Shown one piece after another: positions 37,838 through 47,277 of a DNA stretch of 64,000 nucleotides (the stretch's first letter is position 1; each line of letters opens with the position of its first letter). The translations under genes were made by a program, and so were the position numbers. Under the pieces are notes generated by a model. The model was not told the DNA's origin. It did no database searches and saw nothing but the letters and a program-made list of their open reading frames with translations. The DNA comes from Alcanivorax jadensis T9 (GTDB taxonomy: Bacteria > Pseudomonadota > Gammaproteobacteria > Pseudomonadales > Alcanivoracaceae). The DNA lies in assembly GCF_000756655.1 (NCBI RefSeq), contig NZ_ARXU01000009.1, forward strand, positions 62,001-126,000, read 5' to 3'.

Positions 37838-39013
37838 TTAGATAGAACGGGAAATGAGTTCTTTCATGATTTCGTTGGTGCCGCCGTAGATACGGTTGGC
37901 ACGAGTGTCGATATAGGCGCGGGCGATGGGGTACTCGAGCATGTAGCCGTAACCACCGTGTAGCTGCACACAACGATCCACTACCTTGCTGAGCAAATCG
38001 GACACCCAGTACTTGGCCGCACAGGCCGCCTCGGGGGACAGGGCATTGCGCACCACCAGCTCCATACAGCGATCCACATAGACCCGCGCAATCTGGATTT
38101 CAGAACGCATCTCGGCCAGTTCAAAGCGGGTGTTCTGGAACGCCGCCACCGGCTTGCCAAACGCCTGGCGCTGTTTCACATATTCCACGGTGGTTGCCAG
38201 CGCATGCTCGGCAGCTGACGCACAGATGATGGCGATCATCATTCGTTCCCAGGCCAGCTCCTTCATCAAGGCAATAAAGCCCATGCCCTCGGCGCCCAGC
38301 AGGTTTTCCCTGGGCACCTTGACGTTGTCGAAGAACAACTCGCAGGTGTCCTGCCCGCGCATGCCTACTTTCTTCAGTGGCTTGCCCTTGGAGAAGCCCT
38401 CGCGATCCGCCTCAATAATCATCAGGGACACACTTTGTGCTCCCAACTCAGCCGGCCCGGTTCGCACCGCCACCACCGCCATGTCACAGAGGTAACCGTT
38501 GGTGATAAAGATTTTCGAGCCATTCACCACATAGTGATCACCCTCAAGGGTGGCAGTGGTCTTGATGCGCTGCAGATCGGAACCGGTACCCGGCTCGGTC
38601 ATGGCCACGGCAGTGACCGCTTCACCGGTGGCCATTTTGGGCAACCACTGGCTTTTCTGTTCATGGGAGCCAAAGTTGTTGATGTAGTTGGCAACAATGT
38701 CCGAATGCAGCGCAAAGCCGCTGGCCGAATCACCCACCCGGGCCTGCTCTTCCATAAGAATCATCGAGTAGAGGCGGTCAACGCCGCAGCCACCGTATTC
38801 CTCGGGCATGGTGGCACACAGCAGCCCAAACTCACCCGCCTTGTTCCACAGCTCGCGATCGAGATGCTGCTGCTCTTCCCACTTCTCGTGATAAGGGGCA
38901 ATTTCCGTCTCGAAGAAACGTCGAGCGGTGGCGCGAAACGCTTCATGGTCTTCATTGAACAGGGTACGGGGAATCATTGGCGACACATCCGCCGGTACAT
39001 GCACGTCACTCAT
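37838..39013 (-). CDS. Acyl-CoA dehydrogenase (long-chain type)
   Basis: The 391-residue FAD enzyme introduces the 2,3-double bond in acyl-CoA. It has VTAVAMTEPGTGSDLQ, the FAD/ETF segment RQAFGKPVAAFQNTRF and the C-terminal IYGGTNEIMKELISRSI. The Glu of the medium-chain motif (YEGT) is Gly, as in long-chain (ACADL) and isovaleryl types, where the base is on another helix; Glu in KELAWERMM is the candidate here. First gene of the ACAD-MFE2-thiolase operon, divergent from a TetR gene. Confidence 0.93.
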   Translation of the reverse strand: MSDVHVPADVSPMIPRTLFNEDHEAFRATARRFFETEIAPYHEKWEEQQHLDRELWNKAGEFGLLCATMPEEYGGCGVDRLYSMILMEEQARVGDSASGFALHSDIVANYINNFGSHEQKSQWLPKMATGEAVTAVAMTEPGTGSDLQRIKTTATLEGDHYVVNGSKIFITNGYLCDMAVVAVRTGPAELGAQSVSLMIIEADREGFSKGKPLKKVGMRGQDTCELFFDNVKVPRENLLGAEGMGFIALMKELAWERMMIAIICASAAEHALATTVEYVKQRQAFGKPVAAFQNTRFELAEMRSEIQIARVYVDRCMELVVRNALSPEAACAAKYWVSDLLSKVVDRCVQLHGGYGYMLEYPIARAYIDTRANRIYGGTNEIMKELISRSI

Positions 39014-39068
39014 TACAGGTTTTCCACTGTTGATTCATAAACATGACAAGAACTCTATAACTTACAAT

Positions 39069-39076
39069 ACGTACGT
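39069..39076. promoter_or_regulatory. Candidate TetR operator between ACAD and tetR
   Basis: The divergent promoter gap (39014-39175) contains the perfect palindrome ACGTACGT, within TTGAACGTACGTATTGTA on the minus strand. A centre of this kind is common in TetR/FadR-type operators. The site is proposed from position and symmetry only. Confidence 0.4.
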
Positions 39077-39175
39077 TCAACTTGTTTTTAATCGTTCGCG
39101 CGCATAAGCTATATATCGTTTAGAATCAGCATCCTACGCCAGAGAAAGCAAACCCGACAACAGGCAGATAACGTC

Positions 39176-39841
39176 ATGAAGGCACAGCGACGAACCCAGG
39201 AACAACGTAGCGATGCCATGCGAGAACGCATCATCCAGGCGGTACTCACGTGTCTTGAGAAGGACGGATTTGCAGGCACGACAGTGAGTCGCATCATCGA
39301 GGTCGCTGGCGTTTCCCGGGGAGCACCGCTACACCATTTCCACAGCAAAGCCGCCATGATTGCCGCTGCTGCCGAGCAACTGATTCGCCAGCAATATATT
39401 CAACTGGGCAAAGCCATTGCCAAGCTGCACGGCTCTGAGGACCGACTGGAAGAGCTGATCTTTGGCGCCTGGAAAAATGTCTTTGATCAACCGGAATACA
39501 TCCCGTTGATGCAGCTACTGACCGCCAGCCAGCACGATCAGGAACTCGCCGCCATTTTGCAGCGCGTCTGGACATCCAGTTATTTCATCGTGGGTAACGC
39601 AGCCGATCACTACCTGGAGGCCACCAAGGAAGATACCGATGTGCGCTCGATGATGATGTTGACGCAATGGCTATTGCGCGGCATGGCACAGGACCTGCAC
39701 ATCGTTGCGGACAAGGCGCTGTTTGACCGTTATCTGAAGCTTTGGTGTGACACGCTTGCCCTTCACTTGCGAGCTAGGGCGGGCGTAACGACACCGCCCC
39801 CTTATCCACCCAGGTGGGATCTACCGCTGACTGATGTTTGA
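39176..39841 (+). CDS. TetR family transcriptional regulator
   Basis: The 221-residue protein has an N-terminal TetR HTH (TVSRIIEVAGVSRGAPLHHF) and a C-terminal ligand-binding helical domain. Its divergent arrangement with the acyl-CoA dehydrogenase operon, about 160 bp apart, suggests that it represses that operon and responds to an acyl-CoA or a related lipid. The ligand is inferred from context. Confidence 0.9.
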   Translation: MKAQRRTQEQRSDAMRERIIQAVLTCLEKDGFAGTTVSRIIEVAGVSRGAPLHHFHSKAAMIAAAAEQLIRQQYIQLGKAIAKLHGSEDRLEELIFGAWKNVFDQPEYIPLMQLLTASQHDQELAAILQRVWTSSYFIVGNAADHYLEATKEDTDVRSMMMLTQWLLRGMAQDLHIVADKALFDRYLKLWCDTLALHLRARAGVTTPPPYPPRWDLPLTDV

Positions 39842-40522
39842 CGGTAGCTATCTCAGCACGCCATGTTTATGTCAACGTATCGCTTATCCAATACTCGATA
39901 TGTCACAGCATTTCGCCCCTGGCTAGCAGCGATAATGGCAGACAGGGGTATCCTCAGTTGAGCATACGCCAATAATACAAAGGTACCCGAGTATCGCTAC
40001 GACTGATGCACAGGTGTTTATGGGCAAAGTCAGTGGAATTTCCAAGACAGGGAAGAGGCTGGCTACACCAATTACTACACTTTCAGTACGGTTACAGAAG
40101 CCGGACTGAAATACAGCCTAACCAGCTGATTTAAATAAAAGTACAAAGTCGAAAAAGGTGTTGCCCAACACGGTTAGCCCATCAAAAATAACCTGAAGAT
40201 GGGGCCCGAACCCCTAGCGAGTAGCAGTGTATCGCAGCCCTCACGACAAGTCATCGAACGATGGAAAATCGCCAGCACAGCCAGGATCGTCCCACTGAAG
40301 AGACTCCAACACTCTATAATATTTTCCTTTCCACACAGGCATCCACCTTAGGCCCCAATGAGTGATCGTACATTCAGATGTAGTGTCAAATTAACTATCT
40401 CACTACAATTTACCCAGCCGATGCTCTCAAGGAGGCCATGCCAGTGGATCCCTCCTTTAAACCGGAATCTCTATTGGGATACCACGAAAGGATGACCGGT
40501 TACTGATCGCACTTCGCATGCT
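39842..40522. other. 680-bp region without a recognised gene
   Basis: No ORF with a ribosome site and no known RNA is visible. A short plus-strand frame near 40045-40130 (QWNFQDREEAGYTNYYTF, ending in TGA) looks protein-like but matches nothing I recognise. The stretch may be decayed coding DNA. Confidence 0.4.
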
Positions 40523-41755
40523 TCAGATTAAAGACTTCAGCTCGATATCCGTATTACTCAATGCGTCAGCGCTAACGCTCTTGCGTTGCTGGACCAACTG
40601 CTTGCCCACCATGAAAGCAATGGGCAGATTGACCGCGTCAACAGCAATGACAGAGCCCTCGAGCAGATAGAACACCGCAAATCCCTTATCATTGGTGGTG
40701 CCGCGCAGCACCCGCTGATCATGATTTTGCGACAGCCCAACCATCTGTAAGCGGACGTCATATTGGTTCGACCAGAACCATGGTGCGCTATCGTAGGGCA
40801 TCTCCTCGCCCATCAAGGTCGCCGCCGCCGTACGCGCTTGATCAACCGCGTTGGCAACAGACTCAAGCCGTTGCATCTTTTCGAAAAAAAGATTCCGGTG
40901 GCGGGTACAGTCGCCGATTGCCAAGATGTCGCGATCATCAGTGCGGGTAAATTCATCCACGACAATACCGTCATCGCAGAGTAGGCCAGCGTTCTCGGCC
41001 AATGTAGTTTCCGGTATGACACCTATTGATACGAGCACGATATCAGCCGGAACATTGCCACCATCGGCCAAGGTCACGCCTGCCACACGCCCCTTATCAC
41101 CCGCTTCGAAGCCAGTTACCGCCGTGCCAAGACGCACATCAACGCCAGCAGCAGTGTGCTTGGCGTAGAAAAACGTGGACATTTCTGGCCCCGTAACACG
41201 CTGCATCAAGCGTTCGGCGGCTTCCAGGACCGTGACATTAACACCTTTCTTGATAGCGCTGGCAGCCACTTCAAGGCCAATATAACCGCCGCCCACGATG
41301 ACCAGGCGTTTACCCGGCACTAATTGATTGCGCAGAGCATCGGTGTCAGCGATATCATGCAGATAGTGTATTCCTTTCAAATCTGATCCGGGCGCTTTAA
41401 GGCGACGAACATGTGACCCCGTCGCCAGAACCAATCGATCGTATTTCAATGTGCTTTGATCCGACAACTTGATGCTTTTCGCGTATCGGTCGATCCCTTC
41501 GACGCGCACACCGAGCCGCAACTGCTGCCCCGCATTCTCATACACCGAACGCGGCTTCAGGTACAGAGACGACTGATCAACCTCTCCTGCAAGATAACTT
41601 TTGGACAAAGGTGGACGCTGGTAGGGAGGATGAGGCTCATCGCTCACCAGTACTACCTCATGCTGATATTTCTTTTGCAGCAAGGCTGTCAAGAGCGTAC
41701 CGGCTGCATGTCCACCACCAACGATGACTGTCGTATCTTTCTTTTTGTTAACCAT
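40523..41755 (-). CDS. NADH-dependent ferredoxin reductase for CYP153
   Basis: The 410-residue FAD protein starts MVNKKKDTTVIVGGGHAAG at 41755; the longer frame to 41881 overlaps the preceding gene and has no ribosome site. Motifs: FAD GGGHAAG, NAD(P) VIVGGGYIGLEVA and the C-terminal FAD-contacting LAIGDCTRH. It belongs to the putidaredoxin/rhodocoxin reductase group and should pass electrons from NADH to the [2Fe-2S] ferredoxin at 44935. It is the last gene of the CYP153 operon. Confidence 0.9.
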   Translation of the reverse strand: MVNKKKDTTVIVGGGHAAGTLLTALLQKKYQHEVVLVSDEPHPPYQRPPLSKSYLAGEVDQSSLYLKPRSVYENAGQQLRLGVRVEGIDRYAKSIKLSDQSTLKYDRLVLATGSHVRRLKAPGSDLKGIHYLHDIADTDALRNQLVPGKRLVIVGGGYIGLEVAASAIKKGVNVTVLEAAERLMQRVTGPEMSTFFYAKHTAAGVDVRLGTAVTGFEAGDKGRVAGVTLADGGNVPADIVLVSIGVIPETTLAENAGLLCDDGIVVDEFTRTDDRDILAIGDCTRHRNLFFEKMQRLESVANAVDQARTAAATLMGEEMPYDSAPWFWSNQYDVRLQMVGLSQNHDQRVLRGTTNDKGFAVFYLLEGSVIAVDAVNLPIAFMVGKQLVQQRKSVSADALSNTDIELKSLI

Positions 41756-41852
41756 AGGTTGTCTCTTTTGTGCGCCTTGGAAGCGTATTTTCATATCCCA
41801 ACACCGCAGGTGAGCAAGAGGCCGCGATATCGATCGCGCACGCACAGGATGC

Positions 41853-43508
41853 CTAACTGCTGAGCATCTCAGCATCCTCAAGTATCATCGCGGCTCCCTT
41901 CTCGCCGATCATGGTTGCCGGCTGGTTGGTGTTACCGCCGACCAGTGTCGGCATGATAGAGGCATCAACTACCCTCAAGGATCGCAGGCCGTGCACTCGC
42001 AGACGCGAATCGACCACCGCCATCGGATCCACACCCATCTTACAGGTTCCGACTGGATGGTAGGCGGACTCGCCGCTACGCCGCACCCATGCGGCCAGGT
42101 CCTCATCATTCTGCAGCTCCGACCCTGGCGACATCTCGACTTCGTGGTGCAAGCAGAATGCAGGCTGCGCCAAGATCTTACGCACCAGACGTACCCCGCG
42201 AACGAGCTGCTCGACGTCGGCGGATTCGGCCATGTAGTTGGGATCTATCAACGGGGCAGTGAACGGATCAGCACTGTGCAAACCAATCCGCCCACGCGAC
42301 AATGGCCTAAGTCCGTAGATCATCACTATGTAGCCATAACCACTCATTGCGACCTTCATGTCCCTCCCGTGATCGGCGTACAGCATAGGGCCAAAGTGTA
42401 GTTGCAGGTCGGGTATCGCCTCCTCCGGCCGGGAGCGGATGAACCCGCCTGCCTCGGCGCCGTTGCTGGACAGCACACCGCGCCGACCGATCAGGTATTG
42501 CAGCAGTGCCCCCAGGCCCTTTAGCCAGTAGCTAGGATGCATCGAGATACTCTGGCGGCTGCGCGTTCTGGCGCGCACGAACACGTCGATATGGTCCTGT
42601 AGATTCTGTCCAACGCCCTCCAGGACATGACGCAATTCAATGCCATGCCGGTACAGCTCCTCACGCGGACCGATGCCGGATAACATTAGCAATTGCGGCG
42701 AGTTGAACGTTCCGCCGCAGAGCACAACTTCGCGCCCGGCACTGACCTGCACCAGCCCCTTAGCGCTTCGGTACTCGACACCGGTGGCACGGGTGCCATC
42801 AAGCAGCACACGGGTAACATGCGCGCCGCTGCGAACCGTCAGGTTGGAACGCTCCTCGGCGGGTTCGAGATAGGCGCGCGCATTACTGCACCGCATGCCG
42901 TCTTTCTGATAAGCGTAGTAGAACCCCACTCCCTCCTGCTCACTACCGTTGAAGTCCCTATTGAGCCGGTACCCTGCCTGCCTCGCTGCCTCAACGAAGG
43001 TCGCACTTAACGGGTTGGTGTAACGGCGCTCGGCAACATTGAGCGGACCTCCGAGGCCATGAAATTCAACCTCGGCCGGGTTCAGCTTCGGCTCGAAATG
43101 TTCGGATCTACGAAAGTAAGGTAGAACATCAGTGTATGACCACCCATCACAGCCCTGCCGCGCCCATTCGTCGTAGTCCCAGGCATGCCCGCGGATGTAG
43201 ACCTGCGCGTTCATGCCACTAGAACCACCAAGCATTCTGCCCCGCGGCTGGAACAAGACACGGTCATGCATATGGGGCTGCGGTTCGGTATTGAACTGCC
43301 AATTGAATCGGCGGCTGAACATCAGCTGCAGGAAACCCAACGGCATGTTCACAAAAGGGTTACCGCGGCTCTCAGGTCCGGCTTCAAGCAGCAGCACCGA
43401 ATAGCGGCCGCTCTCGGACAAACGGCTTGCAACCGCACACCCAGCAGAGCCCGCGCCGACCACCACATAATCGAATGCTTCAGGCGACACCCCGCTCAGA
43501 CATTTCAT
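41853..43508 (-). CDS. GMC-family alcohol dehydrogenase (AlkJ-like)
   Basis: The 551-residue FAD flavoprotein of the glucose-methanol-choline family has the N-terminal dinucleotide motif VVVGAGSAGCAVASRLSE, the GMC signature GRMLGGSSGMNAQVYIRG and the C-terminal catalytic His/Asn region (SAYHPVGTCKMG, VGGNTNQPATMIGEK). Its likely job is oxidation of the primary alcohol made by the P450 to the aldehyde, as AlkJ does. The ATG overlaps the P450 stop (TAATG), showing tight translational coupling. Confidence 0.9.
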   Translation of the reverse strand: MKCLSGVSPEAFDYVVVGAGSAGCAVASRLSESGRYSVLLLEAGPESRGNPFVNMPLGFLQLMFSRRFNWQFNTEPQPHMHDRVLFQPRGRMLGGSSGMNAQVYIRGHAWDYDEWARQGCDGWSYTDVLPYFRRSEHFEPKLNPAEVEFHGLGGPLNVAERRYTNPLSATFVEAARQAGYRLNRDFNGSEQEGVGFYYAYQKDGMRCSNARAYLEPAEERSNLTVRSGAHVTRVLLDGTRATGVEYRSAKGLVQVSAGREVVLCGGTFNSPQLLMLSGIGPREELYRHGIELRHVLEGVGQNLQDHIDVFVRARTRSRQSISMHPSYWLKGLGALLQYLIGRRGVLSSNGAEAGGFIRSRPEEAIPDLQLHFGPMLYADHGRDMKVAMSGYGYIVMIYGLRPLSRGRIGLHSADPFTAPLIDPNYMAESADVEQLVRGVRLVRKILAQPAFCLHHEVEMSPGSELQNDEDLAAWVRRSGESAYHPVGTCKMGVDPMAVVDSRLRVHGLRSLRVVDASIMPTLVGGNTNQPATMIGEKGAAMILEDAEMLSS

Positions 43509-44920
43509 TAACTTTTTGCCGTCAGCTTGACCATCAATTTGGAATAGCCCCGCACGAAGTTAGACTGCACACGCTCGGGCTCGCCAACAACTTCAATATT
43601 CTCGAAGCGTTTCAGTAACTCTTCCCACAGAATGCGAAGTTGCAGCTCGGCCAAGCGGTTACCCATGCAACGGTGAATGCCGTAACCAAAAGAGATATGG
43701 TTTCGCGCGTCCTTGCGATCAATAATAAGTTGATCAGGGTTTTCGAACTTGCGTTCGTCCCGGTTTCCCGAGGCATACCACATTAACACCCGGTCCCCTT
43801 TCTTGATGGTCTGACCACGAAGCTCAACATCCTGGGTAGCAACCCTGCGCATATTCGCCAACGGGGTTTGCCAACGGATGATTTCCGAAACCATATTCGG
43901 AATCAACTCCGGTTTTGCCTTCAGTTTTCTAAATTCCTCGGGAAACTGATTCAAAGCCAGCACGCCACCACTCATCGAGTTGCGAGTGGTATCATTTCCA
44001 CCAACAATAAGCAGCGCCAGATTCCCGATAAACTCCATCGGCCGATTGATCAGGTCTTTTGTATCTTCGTTGCTCTGCAGCATACTGATCAAATCGAAAC
44101 CGGGTTCTTCGCCGGAAGCACGTCGCGCCTCCTTGTCTCGCCACAGCCTGGAGAACGCCCTCGCCATATCTGCCGCGTCATCAAACATGACATCTTCGTC
44201 GGTAAATTCTCCACCCGTGGCGGATGCCGCGCCAGACAAACGATCAGACCATTCAACGAGTTTGTGACGATCCTCATAAGGGAAATCCAGCAACGTAGCG
44301 AGCATACGGCCAGTCAGTTCTTTGGACACCGCCGGCACCCAATCGAAAGGTTTATCCAGAGGCAAGCTGTCTAGCACTTCCGCCGCACGAGAACGAATCA
44401 GCCCTTCCATTTCTTTAAGGTTTTTCGGAGCAACGACGCCCTGCACCGCTCGGCGCTGTACATCATGTTTGGGCGGATCCATGGCGATAAACATTTCCAC
44501 CGATAGTCCGTCCGGTGGATCACCCAGAATAATTTGCGGCTCAGAGGAAAACAGTTCATGGCTCTTGTCGACGAACAAAATATCTTCATAGCGCGTTATT
44601 GACCAGAAAGGCCCGAATGGACTGTTCTTCTGGTAATGTACCGGAGCTTCATCTCGTAACCGCTTAAAATAGGCGCGCCACTGATCTTGTCGATACAGAA
44701 AAGGGTTGCTGGTGTCGATATCTTCCAGTGCCAAGGTGCTAACATCAGGCAGGGGAGTTTCGACAAACTCCATTTGTGTGGAGCGAGAACCCACGGCCTT
44801 TCTCTTTGCCTTCATCAACATTTTCATGGTTTTAATCTGAAAATGCATTGGCACCACTTTCGACGAAACGTTGAAAACCTTGGTCTGCAAACTGTTGCTT
44901 GAGCTTGTTTTTGTTGACAT
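43508..44920 (-). CDS. Cytochrome P450 CYP153 alkane hydroxylase
   Basis: The 470-residue class I P450 matches CYP153A enzymes, which hydroxylate medium-chain n-alkanes at the terminal carbon. Seen: I-helix GNDTT (308-312), ExxR as EIIR (346-349), heme-binding FGYGIHRCMG with Cys418, and the CYP153-typical NRLAELQLRILWEELLKRFE. The N-terminal ~50 residues (FQIKTMKMLMKAKRKAVGS) are basic and amphipathic and may associate with the membrane. It lies 14 bp after the ferredoxin gene and overlaps the GMC gene. Confidence 0.95.
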   Translation of the reverse strand: MSTKTSSSNSLQTKVFNVSSKVVPMHFQIKTMKMLMKAKRKAVGSRSTQMEFVETPLPDVSTLALEDIDTSNPFLYRQDQWRAYFKRLRDEAPVHYQKNSPFGPFWSITRYEDILFVDKSHELFSSEPQIILGDPPDGLSVEMFIAMDPPKHDVQRRAVQGVVAPKNLKEMEGLIRSRAAEVLDSLPLDKPFDWVPAVSKELTGRMLATLLDFPYEDRHKLVEWSDRLSGAASATGGEFTDEDVMFDDAADMARAFSRLWRDKEARRASGEEPGFDLISMLQSNEDTKDLINRPMEFIGNLALLIVGGNDTTRNSMSGGVLALNQFPEEFRKLKAKPELIPNMVSEIIRWQTPLANMRRVATQDVELRGQTIKKGDRVLMWYASGNRDERKFENPDQLIIDRKDARNHISFGYGIHRCMGNRLAELQLRILWEELLKRFENIEVVGEPERVQSNFVRGYSKLMVKLTAKS

Positions 44921-44934
44921 AGCTTTCTCCCTGC

Positions 44935-45255
44935 TTACATCTGGAATTCAGGCAAATGCACGGTCATACCGTCCATCGCCTCAGTAATTTCTACCTGGCA
45001 GCCCAGACGCGAGGTTCTCGCCCGCTCCGGGGTCATGGACAGCATCTGTTCTTCCGCGTCACCAACCGTTCCGGTATTGCCGAACCACTCATCGGCAACA
45101 ATCATGTGGCAGGTACCACAGGCGCACTCGCCGCCACAATCACCATCGATACCTGGCACGGCGTTATCAACCGCAACTTGCATAAGCGTAGAACCCGCCC
45201 TGAATTCCGTCACATGCTCGGTATCGTCATGTTCAATAAAGATAATTTTTCCCAC
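44935..45255 (-). CDS. [2Fe-2S] ferredoxin of the CYP153 system
   Basis: The 106-residue adrenodoxin/putidaredoxin-type ferredoxin has cluster ligands Cys40, Cys46, Cys49 and Cys86, in the exact C-x5-C-x2-C-x36-C spacing. It shuttles electrons from the reductase at 40523 to the P450. It is the promoter-proximal gene of the four-gene operon, divergent from an AraC-type regulator. Confidence 0.95.
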   Translation of the reverse strand: MGKIIFIEHDDTEHVTEFRAGSTLMQVAVDNAVPGIDGDCGGECACGTCHMIVADEWFGNTGTVGDAEEQMLSMTPERARTSRLGCQVEITEAMDGMTVHLPEFQM

Positions 45256-45316
45256 AGCGCGTCTCCTAGTATTTATGTCTAACCTGAAGATTGGCTATAT
45301 AGCGGCATGCCAGCGA

Positions 45317-45353
45317 GGACATTTCTTGACAGGACGGGGACATTTAAAGACAG
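45317..45353. promoter_or_regulatory. Direct repeats, candidate AraC-type activator site
   Basis: GGACATTTCTTGACAG (45317-45332) and GGACATTTAAAGACAG (45338-45353) match at 13 of 16 positions and are 21 bp apart, two helical turns in the same orientation. They lie in the 122-bp gap between the divergent ferredoxin and araC genes. This layout is typical of AraC/XylS half-sites. Confidence 0.7.
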
Positions 45354-45377
45354 TAATGACTTTCCGAGGAGAGGCTA

Positions 45378-46421
45378 ATGGCAATAACTACGCAGAGTGA
45401 TAGCTTGCAAAGCGTGGATGCTGATATCCCATCGAACTACTCACGCCTTATCGCCCGTGAACTTGGTCTGAGTGCACGAGAGCTGCCCCGACTCCTGCGC
45501 AAAACAGATGTGGATGTTACGCAATTACTCAAAGATGAGAGTCGACTCACCGCAACCCAACAGATGCAGATCTTGCGTAATGCTTTGGATCTATCCGGTA
45601 AACCAGAGTTCGGCTTGCGGTTGGGCAGGCGCCTCACCCCGGCAACCCATGGGGTGATGGGCTTTGTTGCTAACAGCAGCCCCGACCTTTATACCGCGCT
45701 GCAAGCCGTTCACACTTTCCTGCCTACGCGAGCAAGCTTTATTCAGGTGAACCTGCAAAACACTGAGGATTATCTGGAATGTGTTGTGAGCTTTCAGGTA
45801 GCGATGGACAACGACGTGGAGCGCTGCTTGGCAGATACTGTGATCAAGGCTTTTTTCGAAATCGGCGAGTTCATCGTAGGCCGCCCTCTATATGAATCTG
45901 AAGTCCACTTCCCTCATCCAGCTCCCGTCTACCAGGGCATGTACCGTGAGTATTTACCAGGCAAGGTTTACTTTAACTCCGATCACTTCAAGCTAAAATT
46001 GGCAATGGGGTTGTGTCGAAAACCGAACGCATCGGCCAATCATGAAAGCTATCATCTAGCCTTTCAGCAGTGCGAATCCATGCTTGCGCGTCTTCAGAGT
46101 CCTGAACCGGACTATCGGACTCGGTTACAGAAAATGATGCTGTCCCGGCCACCCGGAACACTTAGTGAAGAAGAGGCGGCTGCCTCTCTCTTTATAAGCA
46201 AGCGCACCCTGGCACGGAAACTCAAAAATGAGAACAGCAGTTTCAGGAAGATTCGCGAGGAGGTACTATCGAAGCAAGCAGTAAGCTATTTGTGCAATAG
46301 CCAGCTGTCCGTCGAAGCCACCGCCACACTGTTGAATTATCACGACACGGCGAGCTTCAGACGGGCATTTAAACGCTGGTTTGGTCAGACACCCGATCAA
46401 TACAGGCAGCATGCAGGTTAG
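45378..46421 (+). CDS. AraC family activator of the CYP153 operon
   Basis: The 347-residue protein has an N-terminal Arabinose_bd/OruR-type domain (about 20-210) and a C-terminal AraC HTH pair (AAASLFISKRTLARKLKNEN, VEATATLLNYHDTASFRRAF, KRWFGQTPDQYR). AraC regulators next to CYP153 operons in Alcanivorax are presumed alkane-responsive activators. GAGGAGAGG precedes the ATG. The paired direct repeats just upstream could serve both the operon and autoregulation. Confidence 0.9.
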   Translation: MAITTQSDSLQSVDADIPSNYSRLIARELGLSARELPRLLRKTDVDVTQLLKDESRLTATQQMQILRNALDLSGKPEFGLRLGRRLTPATHGVMGFVANSSPDLYTALQAVHTFLPTRASFIQVNLQNTEDYLECVVSFQVAMDNDVERCLADTVIKAFFEIGEFIVGRPLYESEVHFPHPAPVYQGMYREYLPGKVYFNSDHFKLKLAMGLCRKPNASANHESYHLAFQQCESMLARLQSPEPDYRTRLQKMMLSRPPGTLSEEEAAASLFISKRTLARKLKNENSSFRKIREEVLSKQAVSYLCNSQLSVEATATLLNYHDTASFRRAFKRWFGQTPDQYRQHAG

Positions 46422-46490
46422 TGTTTATAAACAGACTGCACTCACAATCAGCAGCGAGTACGGCCATCAGTTCTCACTGAATAGCAACGT

Positions 46491-47096
46491 CTACCGCTTG
46501 AGCACACCATCCTTAATTACCGTCCACACAAAATCTCCGACATCCTTCACCGTATATCGCCCCCCCTCATTGAACCACGTTGCTACCCAGTTCAACGCGC
46601 CCAGCCCGATAAGACGCAAAAGATCACGATCCACATCAGCACGAATCAGGCCCTGAGAGGACAAAGATTGCAACATGGCAGACCAAAGAAGCTCGTATTT
46701 GTCTCGTAGATCAATCATTTCCTGGCGGGACTCACCATGCAAGGAGCGCCATTCAAAAAGGAGGACATAGACCATATCCGACCCACCAACCAGCAACTCA
46801 AGGTGAGCATTGATCCCCTGACGCAACTGCTCAAGCGGCTCACTTTCCCCCCGAATGGCCTCAGACAAGGCCGTAGACGCTTGCTCAAGCGCAAGGCGCA
46901 TCAAGTCGACCAGAATGCTTTCCTTGGAGGGGTAACGGTAATGCAAGCTGCCAGGCAGCATGCCACAAGCCTCGGCGATTTCTTTAACGGTGGTTTTATC
47001 GAACCCCTTTTGACGAAATAGACGAGCTGCAGCACCGAGCACAAACACTCGATCCGCCTCCGCCACCGGCGTTACCTGATTTTTCTTTCTTCCCAC
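46491..47096 (-). CDS. TetR family regulator, candidate repressor of the PF10118/BVMO cassettes
   Basis: The 201-residue protein has the TetR HTH (TTVKEIAEACGMLPGSLHYRYPSKES) and a ligand domain resembling TetR_C_33/KstR2-like regulators (LLFEWRSLHGESRQEMIDLRDKYE). It is divergent from the PF10118 gene, and a palindrome at 47222-47239 lies between them. The same palindrome occurs before the porin and AlmA operons, so this protein is the prime candidate to control all three. A repressor AlmR is known for almA in A. dieselolei; whether this is its counterpart I cannot tell. Confidence 0.88.
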   Translation of the reverse strand: MGRKKNQVTPVAEADRVFVLGAAARLFRQKGFDKTTVKEIAEACGMLPGSLHYRYPSKESILVDLMRLALEQASTALSEAIRGESEPLEQLRQGINAHLELLVGGSDMVYVLLFEWRSLHGESRQEMIDLRDKYELLWSAMLQSLSSQGLIRADVDRDLLRLIGLGALNWVATWFNEGGRYTVKDVGDFVWTVIKDGVLKR

Positions 47097-47221
47097 AAGG
47101 CACTCCCATGCTGTAAGCCTTTGATTCTAGCATTCCTTTTAAAGTCGGCCCAGCTTTGAAGGCCGATAGCAATATCGGGAATATACAGATTAAAGTTCGC
47201 TGTTTACCCTAAAATCTTGAA

Positions 47222-47239
47222 TTTGGTTGGTCATACAAA
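47222..47239. promoter_or_regulatory. Palindromic operator site 1
   Basis: TTTGGTTG-GT-CATACAAA: an 8-2-8 inverted repeat in which the right half matches the ideal CAACCAAA at 6 of 8 positions. It lies 38 bp before the PF10118 start codon and upstream of the divergent TetR gene. Confidence 0.65.
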
Positions 47240-47277
47240 TAAAGTCCAGTGAATGCACTTTACTTGGGAGCGACCCA

